This document shows positions 18,801-27,031 of a DNA stretch of 64,000 nt, one piece after another (the first letter of the stretch is position 1; each line of letters opens with the position of its first letter). The notes beneath the pieces were generated by a model that saw nothing but the letters and a program-made list of their open reading frames with translations, ran no database searches and had not been told where the DNA came from. The DNA lies in IMG/VR virus record IMGVR_UViG_3300046777_001606, positions 43,802-107,801 of that record. The stretch is one strand, 5' to 3'. Made by a program: the position numbers and the translations under genes. This DNA comes from a virus.

Positions 18801-19464
18801 CACTAATCTAACAACACAACAATTAGTCGTTTCTGGAGTTTCTACTTTTGTTAGTAATGTTAATTTAAGTGGTGAATTGAGAGGTCCTGCAGAATTCATC
18901 ATTGATCCAGCAGCAGTCGGTGATAATACTGGTGCGGTTAGAATCAAAGGTGATCTTTATGTTGACGGTACAACCACACAAATTAATTCGGCATCTTTAG
19001 AAATTGCAGATTTTATAGTTGGAATAGCTTCTACTGCAACAACTGATTTACTTGCTGATGGGGCTGGTATCAGAATTGGACCTGACAATACATTACTTTA
19101 TGATCATTCTAATACTGCATTAAAGTCTAGTGAAAACTTTAATCTTGTTTCTGACAAAACTTATAAGATCAATGGAATTGATGTCCTCAGTTCAACTTCT
19201 CTTGGAACGGGAGTCACCAATTCATCACTGACTTCTGTCGGCACTTTACTAACATTAAATGTAACTGGTGACTTGGCAGTTGATACCAATGTTCTTAAAG
19301 TTGACACTACTAACAATAGAATTGGGGTAAATAAAACTTCTCCCACCTATCCTTTGGATGTTGTGGGCGATATAAATAGTTCAACCGCAGTTAAGGTTAA
19401 TGGAGTTAGTGTTGTTCAATCTGCAGTCGATGAAGCACTAGCATTAGCAATTGCATTAGGATAA
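15844..19464 (+). CDS. Large tail-fibre/adhesin with beta-helix and LamG domains (1206 aa)
   Basis: The N-terminus (KIKRSSVPGKRPTLDQISLG, then ELGLNTYDGQLF) is a common attachment domain of cyanophage fibre proteins. A pectate-lyase-like beta-helix region follows at about residues 114-310 (YYVATNGSDNNTG, then EPYSTLKHALSVA, then GDTIFVQSGTF). A short HGLTVGD...DGFYRVTGY module lies at about 375-430. A concanavalin/LamG-like domain lies at about 463-640 (TAETWIYPTS, NTWTHIALVRSGSTITVYVD, YIDELRISNTARYTG). The rest is GISTF-type fibre repeats and a GDLYVDGTTTQIN domain, ending VDEALALAIALG. Glycan binding at the host surface is inferred from the LamG fold. It begins after a terminator-like palindrome. 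Confidence 0.82.
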   Translation: MADPNIKIKRSSVPGKRPTLDQISLGELGLNTYDGQLFTQVDTSGVGIATTIASLTPWKENYGGASIFYANSVGVGTTNPLGTFQVGTGITMYGATGIISATRFDGGLNPLGKSYYVATNGSDNNTGNNINEPYSTLKHALSVATSGDTIFVQSGTFTEVFPLTVPVGVTVRGVSLRGTFIQPTSGTQQNDGFLLNGETTVEDLTIGNIYEPGYAFKFANNAKTTTRSPYVQRVTVLNRGSVTSATDPYGFDTAHSPPTSYKAGRGVLIDGSVQDPTTLEPAMLFNECTFITPNNTALEMTNGARTEWVNCFAYLADKGVYAYDGNVGLASAGYVRIKTSGFSGTTPAANDELYYLEANSQSGTYAQVGTALTITRVGHGLTVGDRIFADFTSGTATDGFYRVTGYVGVNTFSVTMVGSATTSGNVSYKEALGFGTVRSYTSATGLSSITAKGEGLFEIPSSRLGKTVTGYGNASLSSSQEKFGTASLVLDGTGDYIRCEGGTDFAFAGNFTAETWIYPTSVAGNRYLFSLGSEAAGRYNLFLVSGVLTGNFYGASSTTFGGSISTNTWTHIALVRSGSTITVYVDGTALGTTETNSSAIGNTGQLTIGADTSGVNTFVGYIDELRISNTARYTGNFSTATSQFNSDGSDKLLLHFDGVTGSTSFTDSSIPTQDIRWVRSGVGIATATKITLADYQQFGAEMRSIGSAVVFGNTGISASGPGVGLRMFAFNFGHIGSGKDFSQDVSLVNQAAEVVKTNNANVYFVSIDQSGDFRVGDAFYVNQEAGTVNFGGQNFTLNSLSDLNITDGVNTNTITPTTATIGNIQISGNEITSTSGNININPSGTSETNVDGNLNVSGILTASVLQTGALQLGDTSIALDDTGSNGTIRLNTDNVEALRVTNNQRVGIASIAPTSRLDVGGDVKISGVITATTFSGQVNSGVATITTLNTTTGNIVTGVVTTLTSTNASLTNINSTGISTLGITSTTNLTTQQLVVSGVSTFVSNVNLSGELRGPAEFIIDPAAVGDNTGAVRIKGDLYVDGTTTQINSASLEIADFIVGIASTATTDLLADGAGIRIGPDNTLLYDHSNTALKSSENFNLVSDKTYKINGIDVLSSTSLGTGVTNSSLTSVGTLLTLNVTGDLAVDTNVLKVDTTNNRIGVNKTSPTYPLDVVGDINSSTAVKVNGVSVVQSAVDEALALAIALG

Positions 19465-19468
19465 AGAA

Positions 19469-19798
19469 ATGGCAAATACTTTTAAAAGTTATACTAAAGC
19501 AAGTATTGGAACAGTTACTCAAGATGTGTATACTGTTCCTGCTGCAACCACTTCTGTAGTAATTGGTTTTTGTCTGACAAATAGAACTGCGAGTACTGTA
19601 ACTGCAGATGTCTATATTAATAAATCTGCGGCAGTCGATGATGTTTATATTGTAAAGGGAATTGAAATACCGACTGGTACGCTATATGATTTTAATGCAG
19701 GAAATAAAATAATTTTAGAAACTGGAGATAAAATACAAATTACTTCAAATACATCCACTTCTGTTGATGCGATAGTAAGTGTACTTGAGCAAACATAA
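19469..19798 (+). CDS. Small beta-rich structural protein
   Basis: This 109-residue protein starts 4 bases after the large adhesin gene. The sequence is strand-rich without charged clusters: QDVYTVPAATTSVVIGFCLT, then ASTVTADVYINKSA, then LETGDKIQITSNTST. This composition is typical of a compact beta-sandwich virion protein, and similar short proteins sit beside fibre genes in cyanophages. No enzyme motif is visible. An AGTAAGGAGTAAG ribosome-binding sequence for the next gene follows its stop. Confidence 0.72.
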   Translation: MANTFKSYTKASIGTVTQDVYTVPAATTSVVIGFCLTNRTASTVTADVYINKSAAVDDVYIVKGIEIPTGTLYDFNAGNKIILETGDKIQITSNTSTSVDAIVSVLEQT

Positions 19799-19817
19799 GT
19801 AAGGAGTAAGTAATAAA

Positions 19818-22800
19818 ATGGGATATTTAGGAAAACAGGTAACAAGATTAACTGGTCCACTTTATGACTCAACTAATAAAGTAGGAACTGCAACTTCTGT
19901 TCTTGTTGGATCGTCTAGTGGAAGTGTCGAATGGCAAGCAATATCTCAAGCTTCTTTACAAGGAATTCAGGGTACACAAGGTTTACAAGGAGTTCAAGGT
20001 TTACAAGGCACTCAAGGTACTCAAGGACTTCAAGGTGTACAAGGACTTAATGGTATTCAAGGTGTTCAAGGAACTTTAGGTCCTCAAGGACTTCAAGGTG
20101 TACAAGGACTTAATGGTATTCAAGGTGTTCAAGGACTTCAAGGTGTACAAGGACTTAATGGTATTCAAGGTGTTCAAGGAACTTTAGGTCCTCAAGGTTT
20201 ACAAGGCACTCAGGGTACTCAAGGACTTCAAGGTGTACAAGGACTTAATGGTATTCAAGGTGTACAAGGACTTAATGGTATTCAAGGTGTACAAGGAACT
20301 TTAGGTCCTCAAGGAAGTAGTAATGGTGGAGTTGGAATTGCGACTGCTGGTGGAACAGTAGGTTTTGCTGCAACAATTCTCGATTTCAGAGGATCTGGAA
20401 TTTCTACAGTGACTGTCGCTGGTGGAGTTGCAACTATCAATGTTATATCTGGTGGTGCAGGTGGTGGTAGTGGATCTCAAGGTGCTCAAGGCACTACAGG
20501 ATCGCAAGGAACTCAAGGAACTTTCGGTACTCAAGGAACCACAGGATCTCAAGGTTCTGTTGGATCTCAAGGAACTTTCGGCACTCAAGGAACCACAGGA
20601 TCTCAAGGAACTTTTGGTTCTCAAGGAACTTTCGGTACTCAAGGAACCACAGGATCTCAAGGTTCTGTTGGATCTCAAGGAACTTTTGGTTCTCAAGGAA
20701 CTTTTGGTTCTCAAGGAACTTTCGGTACTCAAGGAACTTTCGGTACTCAAGGAACCACTGGATCTGGTTCTCAAGGTTCTCAAGGAACTACAGGAACTGG
20801 TACTCAAGGTTCTCAAGGAACTACAGGAACTAGTATTCAAGGATCTTCTGGTGATAGTTTCTGGATTGCAACATCAGCAGGAATCCACACACTTTCTGCT
20901 ATTGGTATAGGAACCACAAATCCAACTGACGCAATTACAATTGGTGACCTTGGAGATAATCCAACTGGTAAGAGTGGTAGAATTTTATTCCATGGAGTAG
21001 ATGGTAATAACTCCAATATATCCATTGGTTATAGAAGTAATTATCGATTAGTTGATGATCCTAATTCAAATTCCCCTACTGGAATTAATAACATTGCAAT
21101 AGGTGCTAATGCTGGAAACTTTAATGAAACAAGCGACTTAAATGTTTCTATAGGTAATAGGGCTCACTACAGTTTAACTAGTAAGTATGGTACAGCTGTA
21201 GGTTCACATGCCGGAGAACTTCAGCTTTCTGGATCAAATAATCTACATCTGGGTAGTTTTACTGGTATCTCTCAATATGGAGATTATAGGGTTATTATTG
21301 GAAGTGGTTATGGTGATACATTCCAGTCTGGATATAGAGGATATAAATTTGATGCACCAGATGCAGATCATCCAATTAACAATAATCAAGGAAAGAGCTA
21401 CCAACTTGCTATTGGTATAAGGACTTCTACTGCTCCTTCTAAGTATTGGTTAGTCGGTGATGAGAACTTTAATGTCGGTATAGGAACCACAAATCCAAAC
21501 ACATACAAATTATACGTAGGTGGTGACATCAATTTTACGGGTTCTTTATATCAAAATGGTACTCTTTTCTCCGGCGGCGGTGGTGGTGAGTCTTATTGGG
21601 CATCAACATCAGTAGGAATTAATACACTTTCTAATGTTGGTATAGGGACCACAAATCCAACATCAAAACTTCAAGTTGGTGGTAATGCTTATATTAGTGG
21701 AGTCACAACTTCTGCAGGTGGATTTCGCGTTCCGAATAATATTAATTTTGGACTTGGAAATGCCGGTGAGTTTACTTTCACAAGATATGGAGATCCATAT
21801 TCTAGTTCTGCGAATATAACTGCTGTTGGACTTACATTAAACATTCAGTCTCCTGGTACGAAAATTTTAGATAATGGTGGTAGTACTGTAGCTGATTTTA
21901 ATGTTAGTTCAGGTTCAGCTCGTTTGTATTCCGGAGGTGTAGTCAAACTTCAAACTAATAGTAATGGCGTAACAGTCACAGGAACTACTGTTACTAATCA
22001 ACTTTCTGTTTCTGGTGTTGCTACTGCTACAGGTGGATTTCGCATTCCGAATAGTGGAATTCCACTTAATATAAATGGTGTAGAAATTTTTGAGAATTTT
22101 TCAAACTTCTTTGTTAGACCATCTGGTAATGGTGGAGTTTATTTAAAATCGGGTAATGGTGCCATTGATCTAGCAAAATTTGAATATGGTGGTGCATCAA
22201 TTCTTTATTATAACAACTCTAGTAAATTTGAAACTACTGGTGCTGGTGCTACGGTTACTGGAACACTGTTTACAAATCAACTGAATGTTTCTGGTATTTC
22301 TACTTTTTCTGGTGGTGCTAATGTTGTTGGAACAGTCACAGCAACAGCATTTGTTGGTGATGGATCTGGATTAACTAATTTGACCAGTGGAGCTCAAGGA
22401 TCTGCTGGATCTCAAGGATCTACTGGATCTCAAGGATCTACTGGATCTCAAGGAACTTTTGGTACTCAAGGATCTACTGGATCTCAAGGAACTTTTGGTA
22501 CTCAAGGATCTACTGGAACTGGTACTCAAGGTGCTGCTGGAAGTGCTCAAGGAACTGCAGGTGCTCAAGGTGCTCAAGGAACTTTTGGTACTCAAGGATC
22601 TTCAGGAACTGGTTCTCAAGGTGCTCAAGGAACTTTTGGTACTCAAGGAACTTTTGGTACTCAAGGAACTGCAGGAACTGGTACTCAAGGTGCTGCTGGA
22701 AGTGCTCAAGGATCTACTGGATCTCAAGGAACTGCAGGAACTGGATCTCAAGGATCTTCAGGAACTGGTTCTCAGGGATCAACTGGATCTCAAGGAACTT

Positions 22801-22967
22801 TTGGTGCTCAAGGAACTTTTGGTACTCAAGGATCTACAGGAACTGGTTCTCAAGGTGCTGCTGGAAGTGCTCAAGGAACTGCAGGTGCTCAAGGTGCTGC
22901 TGGCGGTGGCGGCGGCGGAGGAGTAAGTAACTCTCTAGCAATCGCTTATGCTATAGGTTTAAGTTAA
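19818..22967 (+). CDS. Collagen-like tail fibre protein (1049 aa)
   Basis: This is a fibre protein with three long Gly-X-Y tracts at about residues 49-166, 219-344 and 858-1035. The first is built from [16 protein letters not shown] units, the others from [13 protein letters not shown]-type units. Between tracts two and three lies a globular and repeat region with LGIGTTNPxxxLxVGG-like segments, as found in phage fibre head-binding and chaperone-linked domains. The end is [21 protein letters not shown]. Collagen-like tracts form trimeric rods in phage fibres. The near-identical DNA repeats make slippage and length variation likely. A GGAG ribosome-binding site precedes the start. Confidence 0.82.
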   Translation: MGYLGKQVTRLTGPLYDSTNKVGTATSVLVGSSSGSVEWQAISQASLQGIQGTQGLQGVQGLQGTQGTQGLQGVQGLNGIQGVQGTLGPQGLQGVQGLNGIQGVQGLQGVQGLNGIQGVQGTLGPQGLQGTQGTQGLQGVQGLNGIQGVQGLNGIQGVQGTLGPQGSSNGGVGIATAGGTVGFAATILDFRGSGISTVTVAGGVATINVISGGAGGGSGSQGAQGTTGSQGTQGTFGTQGTTGSQGSVGSQGTFGTQGTTGSQGTFGSQGTFGTQGTTGSQGSVGSQGTFGSQGTFGSQGTFGTQGTFGTQGTTGSGSQGSQGTTGTGTQGSQGTTGTSIQGSSGDSFWIATSAGIHTLSAIGIGTTNPTDAITIGDLGDNPTGKSGRILFHGVDGNNSNISIGYRSNYRLVDDPNSNSPTGINNIAIGANAGNFNETSDLNVSIGNRAHYSLTSKYGTAVGSHAGELQLSGSNNLHLGSFTGISQYGDYRVIIGSGYGDTFQSGYRGYKFDAPDADHPINNNQGKSYQLAIGIRTSTAPSKYWLVGDENFNVGIGTTNPNTYKLYVGGDINFTGSLYQNGTLFSGGGGGESYWASTSVGINTLSNVGIGTTNPTSKLQVGGNAYISGVTTSAGGFRVPNNINFGLGNAGEFTFTRYGDPYSSSANITAVGLTLNIQSPGTKILDNGGSTVADFNVSSGSARLYSGGVVKLQTNSNGVTVTGTTVTNQLSVSGVATATGGFRIPNSGIPLNINGVEIFENFSNFFVRPSGNGGVYLKSGNGAIDLAKFEYGGASILYYNNSSKFETTGAGATVTGTLFTNQLNVSGISTFSGGANVVGTVTATAFVGDGSGLTNLTSGAQGSAGSQGSTGSQGSTGSQGTFGTQGSTGSQGTFGTQGSTGTGTQGAAGSAQGTAGAQGAQGTFGTQGSSGTGSQGAQGTFGTQGTFGTQGTAGTGTQGAAGSAQGSTGSQGTAGTGSQGSSGTGSQGSTGSQGTFGAQGTFGTQGSTGTGSQGAAGSAQGTAGAQGAAGGGGGGGVSNSLAIAYAIGLS
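19962..20315 (+). repeat. Collagen-like tandem repeat tract 1
   Basis: In-frame Gly-X-Y codons (GGxxxxCAAGG-type DNA units) encode [16 protein letters not shown] blocks repeated several times with near-identical DNA, including exact repeats of the GACTTAATGGTATTCAAGG unit. Confidence 0.9.
20472..20849 (+). repeat. Collagen-like tandem repeat tract 2
   Basis: This tract consists of repeats of GGAACTTTCGGTACTCAA and GGATCTCAAGG units encoding GTFGTQ and GSQG. Individual units recur almost unchanged, unlike the more diverged flanking sequence. Confidence 0.9.
22389..22922 (+). repeat. Collagen-like tandem repeat tract 3
   Basis: This is the longest Gly-X-Y tract, built mainly from GSQGSTG, GTFGTQG and GAAGSAQG units, and it ends in a run of glycine codons just before the C-terminal cap. 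The repeats are nearly identical at DNA level. Confidence 0.9.
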
Positions 22968-22971
22968 ATGA

Positions 22972-22978
22972 ATAAATA
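22972..22978 (+). promoter_or_regulatory. Late promoter -10 (ATAAATA)
   Basis: AATAAATA lies in the 33-base gap before the ATG at 23001, and an AAGGAGA ribosome-binding site follows it at about 22985-22991. Spacing and motif both fit a late structural gene. Confidence 0.6.
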
Positions 22979-23000
22979 TACCATAAGGAGATAAAAAAAT

Positions 23001-26000
23001 ATGGCAAAGAAAGCACTAAGATCTTACACATTTACTCCAGGAATAGCAAATAATACTGTTATTGTAGTTGATGGATATTGGCCAGTAGAATCATTTCTTT
23101 TAATTACCAACACAACAATTGGGGCAATAATTTATAATTTTGCAGATCCTACTTTAGGTATAGTTAGTCACCAATACAATTCTACAACAAATAAAACACA
23201 AATAAATTTAGAAGCAGATACTTCATCGCAAGGATCTAGCCACAAACTTCAGATATTTGTCGATGATTGGCGTGGATCTGATATGCTTCCATCAGAATCA
23301 TATCAAGATCCAGTATCTAAACTAAGAGTATCAACCCCACAGGCAATCATCGATACAGACTTTGAATATTCTGTACAACCATCCAAATGGGAATCATTGT
23401 CATTAGTACGAAATAGACCATCAACTTACGCCACTGGATCTGGTGCTTCAGCATTCGATGTTATTTCTATGTCAGGAAATGGTTCATTTCCAAGATCATT
23501 TGTTTTTGTTACGACAACTACAGCACACAACTTAATTGCTGGAGATGTTGTTGTAGTTCAAGATGCATTGGAATCTAATGCTGATGGAACATATACAGTT
23601 CAATTCATATTCAGTAGCACCCAATTTGCATACCAAGCAAGGGGCTTTGTAAGTAGTGCTAGTGTATTTGATAGTGGTTTTACCACGGTTTATGCAGGTG
23701 GGGCATATAGAGGAGCAAATATTCAACTATTAAATTCAACTACAGCTGTACAGTATAGTGGTACTACTATAACAGTTTTTACTAGCCAACCACATAATTT
23801 AGTACCAGGAACATCTATTATATTGGGAAATATTGCTACGAATGGATCGAATGCACCAAATGGAACATGGGTTGTTGATAATGTTCCAAGTATAGATAGA
23901 TTTAGTTTTCAGGTTTCACAAGGTCCGTCTGGAGTTCTAAGTTCTGGAGTCAACTTCCAATCAGCTATTTTATATGCAATTTCTGATGGATATGTACAAC
24001 ATCGCGCAACTGATGGTGGCGTTTTGATTACACCCGGATCTATTGCTAATGGAGCTCAGCAAATTCGTCAAACAAGAAGATATTTTAGATATCAATCCGG
24101 TAAGGGAATTCAATTCTCAACTGGTGCAAAATTTACTCCAACTTTTGATGTTTCTACAATTAGTGCTTCCGGAACAACAATTACTGTAACGACTTTACAA
24201 GATCACAATTTACAAGTTGGTTCTGTTGTTAAAATTGAAGGTGTTGTATCTTCTGCTGGTGATGTGGATAGTGCTCGTTATAATTTGTCACTAACTTTTG
24301 TTACTGCTGTTACAGGACCTAAAACCTTTACTTACAGTGCGCTTTCAGCTCCAACAGATACCCTTCCGGGCGGAACAAATGTTTTTGCAACAGCTGTACT
24401 CTGGTCTGGTGCTTCTGTTCGTGTTGGGTTATATGATGATCAAAATGGATTTTTCTTTGAATATGATGGTAATCAACTTTATGCTTGTAGAAGACAATCA
24501 ATTAAAGAATTATTTGGAAGAATAGCAGTCAGTCCCCTAAGTTGTTATGTTTCTGGGACCAGTACAAGATTTAGAGAACAATTAGTTGTTGGTGATCATA
24601 TAATTATTAAGGGACAATCATATCAAATCAGTTCAATCATTGATGATACACAGTTAATGATAAGTCCAGCATATAGGGGAGAACTATTTGCATCAAACGT
24701 AAAATATTTAAAAACAGTTACTACTAGAATTCCACAATCTCAGTGGAATCTGGATAAAATGAATGGAACTGGACCATCTGGATATAATATTGATATATCA
24801 AAAATGCAGATGGCATATATTGATTATACTTGGTATGGTGCTGGATTTATTCGTTTTGGATTTCGTGCAATAAGTGGTGATATAATTTATTGTCATAAAA
24901 TATCTAATAACAATATCAACACTGCTGCTTATCAGCGTTCTGGTAATTTGCCGGCAAGATTTGAAGCGATAAACAGCGTTGCAGAACCAACTCGTGTGGT
25001 TGCTGGAGGAGTTGCTACTAGAGGATCTACTTTATTTTCTTCAGATACAACAATGTATGTTGAAAATGTTGATAATTGGCCAACTAGTAATGGATATATT
25101 TTAGTAGGTGATGCTACAAATCTAGAATTAATTGCATATTCGTTTATTGGTGCTTACAATTCAACCGTTCGTGGATATCCATTAAATGGTTTAACTAGAA
25201 GATTCGGATTTAATATTGCGGGTACTACAACTTTTGGTGGTTGGTCAACGGCTGCATACTTTATTCGCGCAACTCAAACAACAGTCAATTTTTCTCCAGA
25301 CACTACACTTGGAGGTAGTGGAACTTCTCAAGTTCATGCCAGACTTTTTTACTGCAATTGTGCGCCAGTGGTCAGTCATTGGGGAGTTTCCGTAATTATG
25401 GATGGTCGTTATGATGATGACAAAGCTTTGATCTTCACTGCTGGTATGAATAGATATCTTTCAGTTTCTGCCGGTACTCAAAGACCTCTTATTGCGATTC
25501 GTATTGCACCTTCAGTCGATTCTGGAATTGGAAGAAATTGGTCTATTCGTGAACTTGTTAATCGAATGCAATTAACATTAGAATCTGTTGAAGTTTTTTC
25601 TCAGGGGCAGTTTCTTATTGAAGGTATTCTAAATCCATTTTTTACATCTGGAGGTTTTGCAAACTTTCCGTCAAGTTGGACAGCAACTCCTGTTGGATCT
25701 GGATCTTTGGCTCAAGTTTATTATTTTGATTTAACTGGTAGTTATTCATCTTCAGCTGCTACTGGAACTGGTTCAATTTTTGGTGGGGATAGAATTTTTG
25801 GATTTTTCTCAGAAAACTCTGGTGGCACCAACTTTAGTACATCAAGAATTGACTTGAAAAATGTAAGAGATCTTGGAAATTCTATTATAAGTGGACCTGG
25901 TGGAGTTGGTGGTATTAATATTGGATTTCCAGCTGGACCAGATGTGCTTGTAATTACTGCTAGATTACTTGAACCTAGTGGAACTAAAAATATTGCAGCA

Positions 26001-26030
26001 AGAATTTCTTGGACTGAAGCGCAAGCATAA
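23001..26030 (+). CDS. Large virion structural protein (1009 aa), paralogue of the gene at 31209
   Basis: This is a structural protein of unknown position in the particle. Its N-terminal part contains three copies of a HNLxxGxxVxV ... GTYxVxxI ... F module (about residues 168-215, 253-305 and 390-445). A region at about 355-660 (QTRRYFRYQSGKG, VGLYDDQNGFFFEYD, YIDYTWYGAGFIRFGF, HKISNNNINTAAY) is clearly homologous to the 424-residue protein encoded at 31209. A further module at about 675-740 resembles the IGEEIIsY module of gp15 and the giant baseplate protein. It has a strong ribosome-binding site (AAGGAGA). A baseplate or fibre-associated role is inferred from context. Confidence 0.75.
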   Translation: MAKKALRSYTFTPGIANNTVIVVDGYWPVESFLLITNTTIGAIIYNFADPTLGIVSHQYNSTTNKTQINLEADTSSQGSSHKLQIFVDDWRGSDMLPSESYQDPVSKLRVSTPQAIIDTDFEYSVQPSKWESLSLVRNRPSTYATGSGASAFDVISMSGNGSFPRSFVFVTTTTAHNLIAGDVVVVQDALESNADGTYTVQFIFSSTQFAYQARGFVSSASVFDSGFTTVYAGGAYRGANIQLLNSTTAVQYSGTTITVFTSQPHNLVPGTSIILGNIATNGSNAPNGTWVVDNVPSIDRFSFQVSQGPSGVLSSGVNFQSAILYAISDGYVQHRATDGGVLITPGSIANGAQQIRQTRRYFRYQSGKGIQFSTGAKFTPTFDVSTISASGTTITVTTLQDHNLQVGSVVKIEGVVSSAGDVDSARYNLSLTFVTAVTGPKTFTYSALSAPTDTLPGGTNVFATAVLWSGASVRVGLYDDQNGFFFEYDGNQLYACRRQSIKELFGRIAVSPLSCYVSGTSTRFREQLVVGDHIIIKGQSYQISSIIDDTQLMISPAYRGELFASNVKYLKTVTTRIPQSQWNLDKMNGTGPSGYNIDISKMQMAYIDYTWYGAGFIRFGFRAISGDIIYCHKISNNNINTAAYQRSGNLPARFEAINSVAEPTRVVAGGVATRGSTLFSSDTTMYVENVDNWPTSNGYILVGDATNLELIAYSFIGAYNSTVRGYPLNGLTRRFGFNIAGTTTFGGWSTAAYFIRATQTTVNFSPDTTLGGSGTSQVHARLFYCNCAPVVSHWGVSVIMDGRYDDDKALIFTAGMNRYLSVSAGTQRPLIAIRIAPSVDSGIGRNWSIRELVNRMQLTLESVEVFSQGQFLIEGILNPFFTSGGFANFPSSWTATPVGSGSLAQVYYFDLTGSYSSSAATGTGSIFGGDRIFGFFSENSGGTNFSTSRIDLKNVRDLGNSIISGPGGVGGINIGFPAGPDVLVITARLLEPSGTKNIAARISWTEAQA

Positions 26031-26062
26031 GATTTTATTTAAAAAATTAATTTTGAAATGTT

Positions 26063-27031
26063 ATGAATAATTTTGTAAAAAAATGTTTGGATCATGGTGG
26101 TCAAATTAAACCATTAATAATTCCATCAGAATTAACAAATGGTACGGGATTATTTAATCCATCAGTTTTTGTTGATGGTGAAAAAATATTAGTTAATGTA
26201 CGTCACTGTCAATATACACTTTACCATGCGGAATTAAAAAAATATGAGCACCAATGGGGACCTTTAGTTTATTTGAATCCAGAAAATGATATTAGTTTAA
26301 CAACAACAAATTATGTTTGTGAGATTGATGAATACTTAAATATTACATCATATAAAAAAGTTAATACTTCAGTATTGGATAAAAAGCCACTTTGGGAATT
26401 TGTTGGATTGGAAGATGCAAGATTGATCAAATGGGACAATAAATTTTATCTTACTGGAGTAAGACGAGATCTTGATACCATAGGAACTGGAAGAATGGAA
26501 TTGAGTGAAATTGAAATCTTGAAAAATGATGTCAATGAAGTTTCAAGATTTCGTATTCCGGCACCGAAAAAAAATGATTCGTACTGTGAAAAAAATTGGA
26601 TGCCAATTATAGATCAACCATATCATTATGTAAAATGGACAAATGGAACTGAAGTTGTAAAAGTTGATCCAAATAGCAAAACATGCGAAACTGTTGTTCT
26701 AAAGAATTTTATTCCTCACAATAAAGACCTCAGAGGAGGTTCTCAAGTTATTCCATACAAAGATGGATATTTAGCTTTGAATCATGAAACAGATTTATAT
26801 AAATCTGAGGCAGGTCGAAAAGATGCTACCTATAGGCATAGATTTACATATTGGAACAAAAATTGGGATATTCAAAAATTTTCAGATGTATTTTCATTTT
26901 TAAATGCAAAAATTGAATTTGCTTGTGGGTTATCAAAATATAAAAATGATTATATAATAACTTTTGGATTTCAGGATAATGCTGCATATATTCTTAGAGT
27001 TCCAGGATCATTTATGGAAAGTTTTGTATGA
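26063..27031 (+). CDS. Five-bladed beta-propeller glycosidase/phosphorylase-like protein
   Basis: This 322-residue protein has the layout of the GH43/GH130-like five-bladed beta-propeller superfamily: TGLFNPSVFVDGEKILVNVR near residue 29, WEFVGLEDARLIKWDNKFYL near residue 112, followed by TGVRRD, and GGSQVIPYKDGYLALNHE near residue 225. The GLEDARL motif corresponds to the ED-R-L core of these propellers. It overlaps the following glycosyltransferase gene by 4 bases (ATGA), so the two form a glycan-processing pair. No signal peptide is visible, so it acts inside the host cell or as a virion component. The substrate is unknown. Confidence 0.6.
   Translation: MNNFVKKCLDHGGQIKPLIIPSELTNGTGLFNPSVFVDGEKILVNVRHCQYTLYHAELKKYEHQWGPLVYLNPENDISLTTTNYVCEIDEYLNITSYKKVNTSVLDKKPLWEFVGLEDARLIKWDNKFYLTGVRRDLDTIGTGRMELSEIEILKNDVNEVSRFRIPAPKKNDSYCEKNWMPIIDQPYHYVKWTNGTEVVKVDPNSKTCETVVLKNFIPHNKDLRGGSQVIPYKDGYLALNHETDLYKSEAGRKDATYRHRFTYWNKNWDIQKFSDVFSFLNAKIEFACGLSKYKNDYIITFGFQDNAAYILRVPGSFMESFV

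Noticed and set aside
19962-22922. CRISPR-like or intergenic repeat array
   Set aside because: The repeats are tandem, in frame and protein-coding. There are no unique spacers of constant length.
22387-22926. Leu/Lys-rich open frame in another frame over the collagen-like tract
   Set aside because: It is a by-product of the short DNA repeats, which keep all frames open. The in-frame Gly-X-Y product is the coding one.
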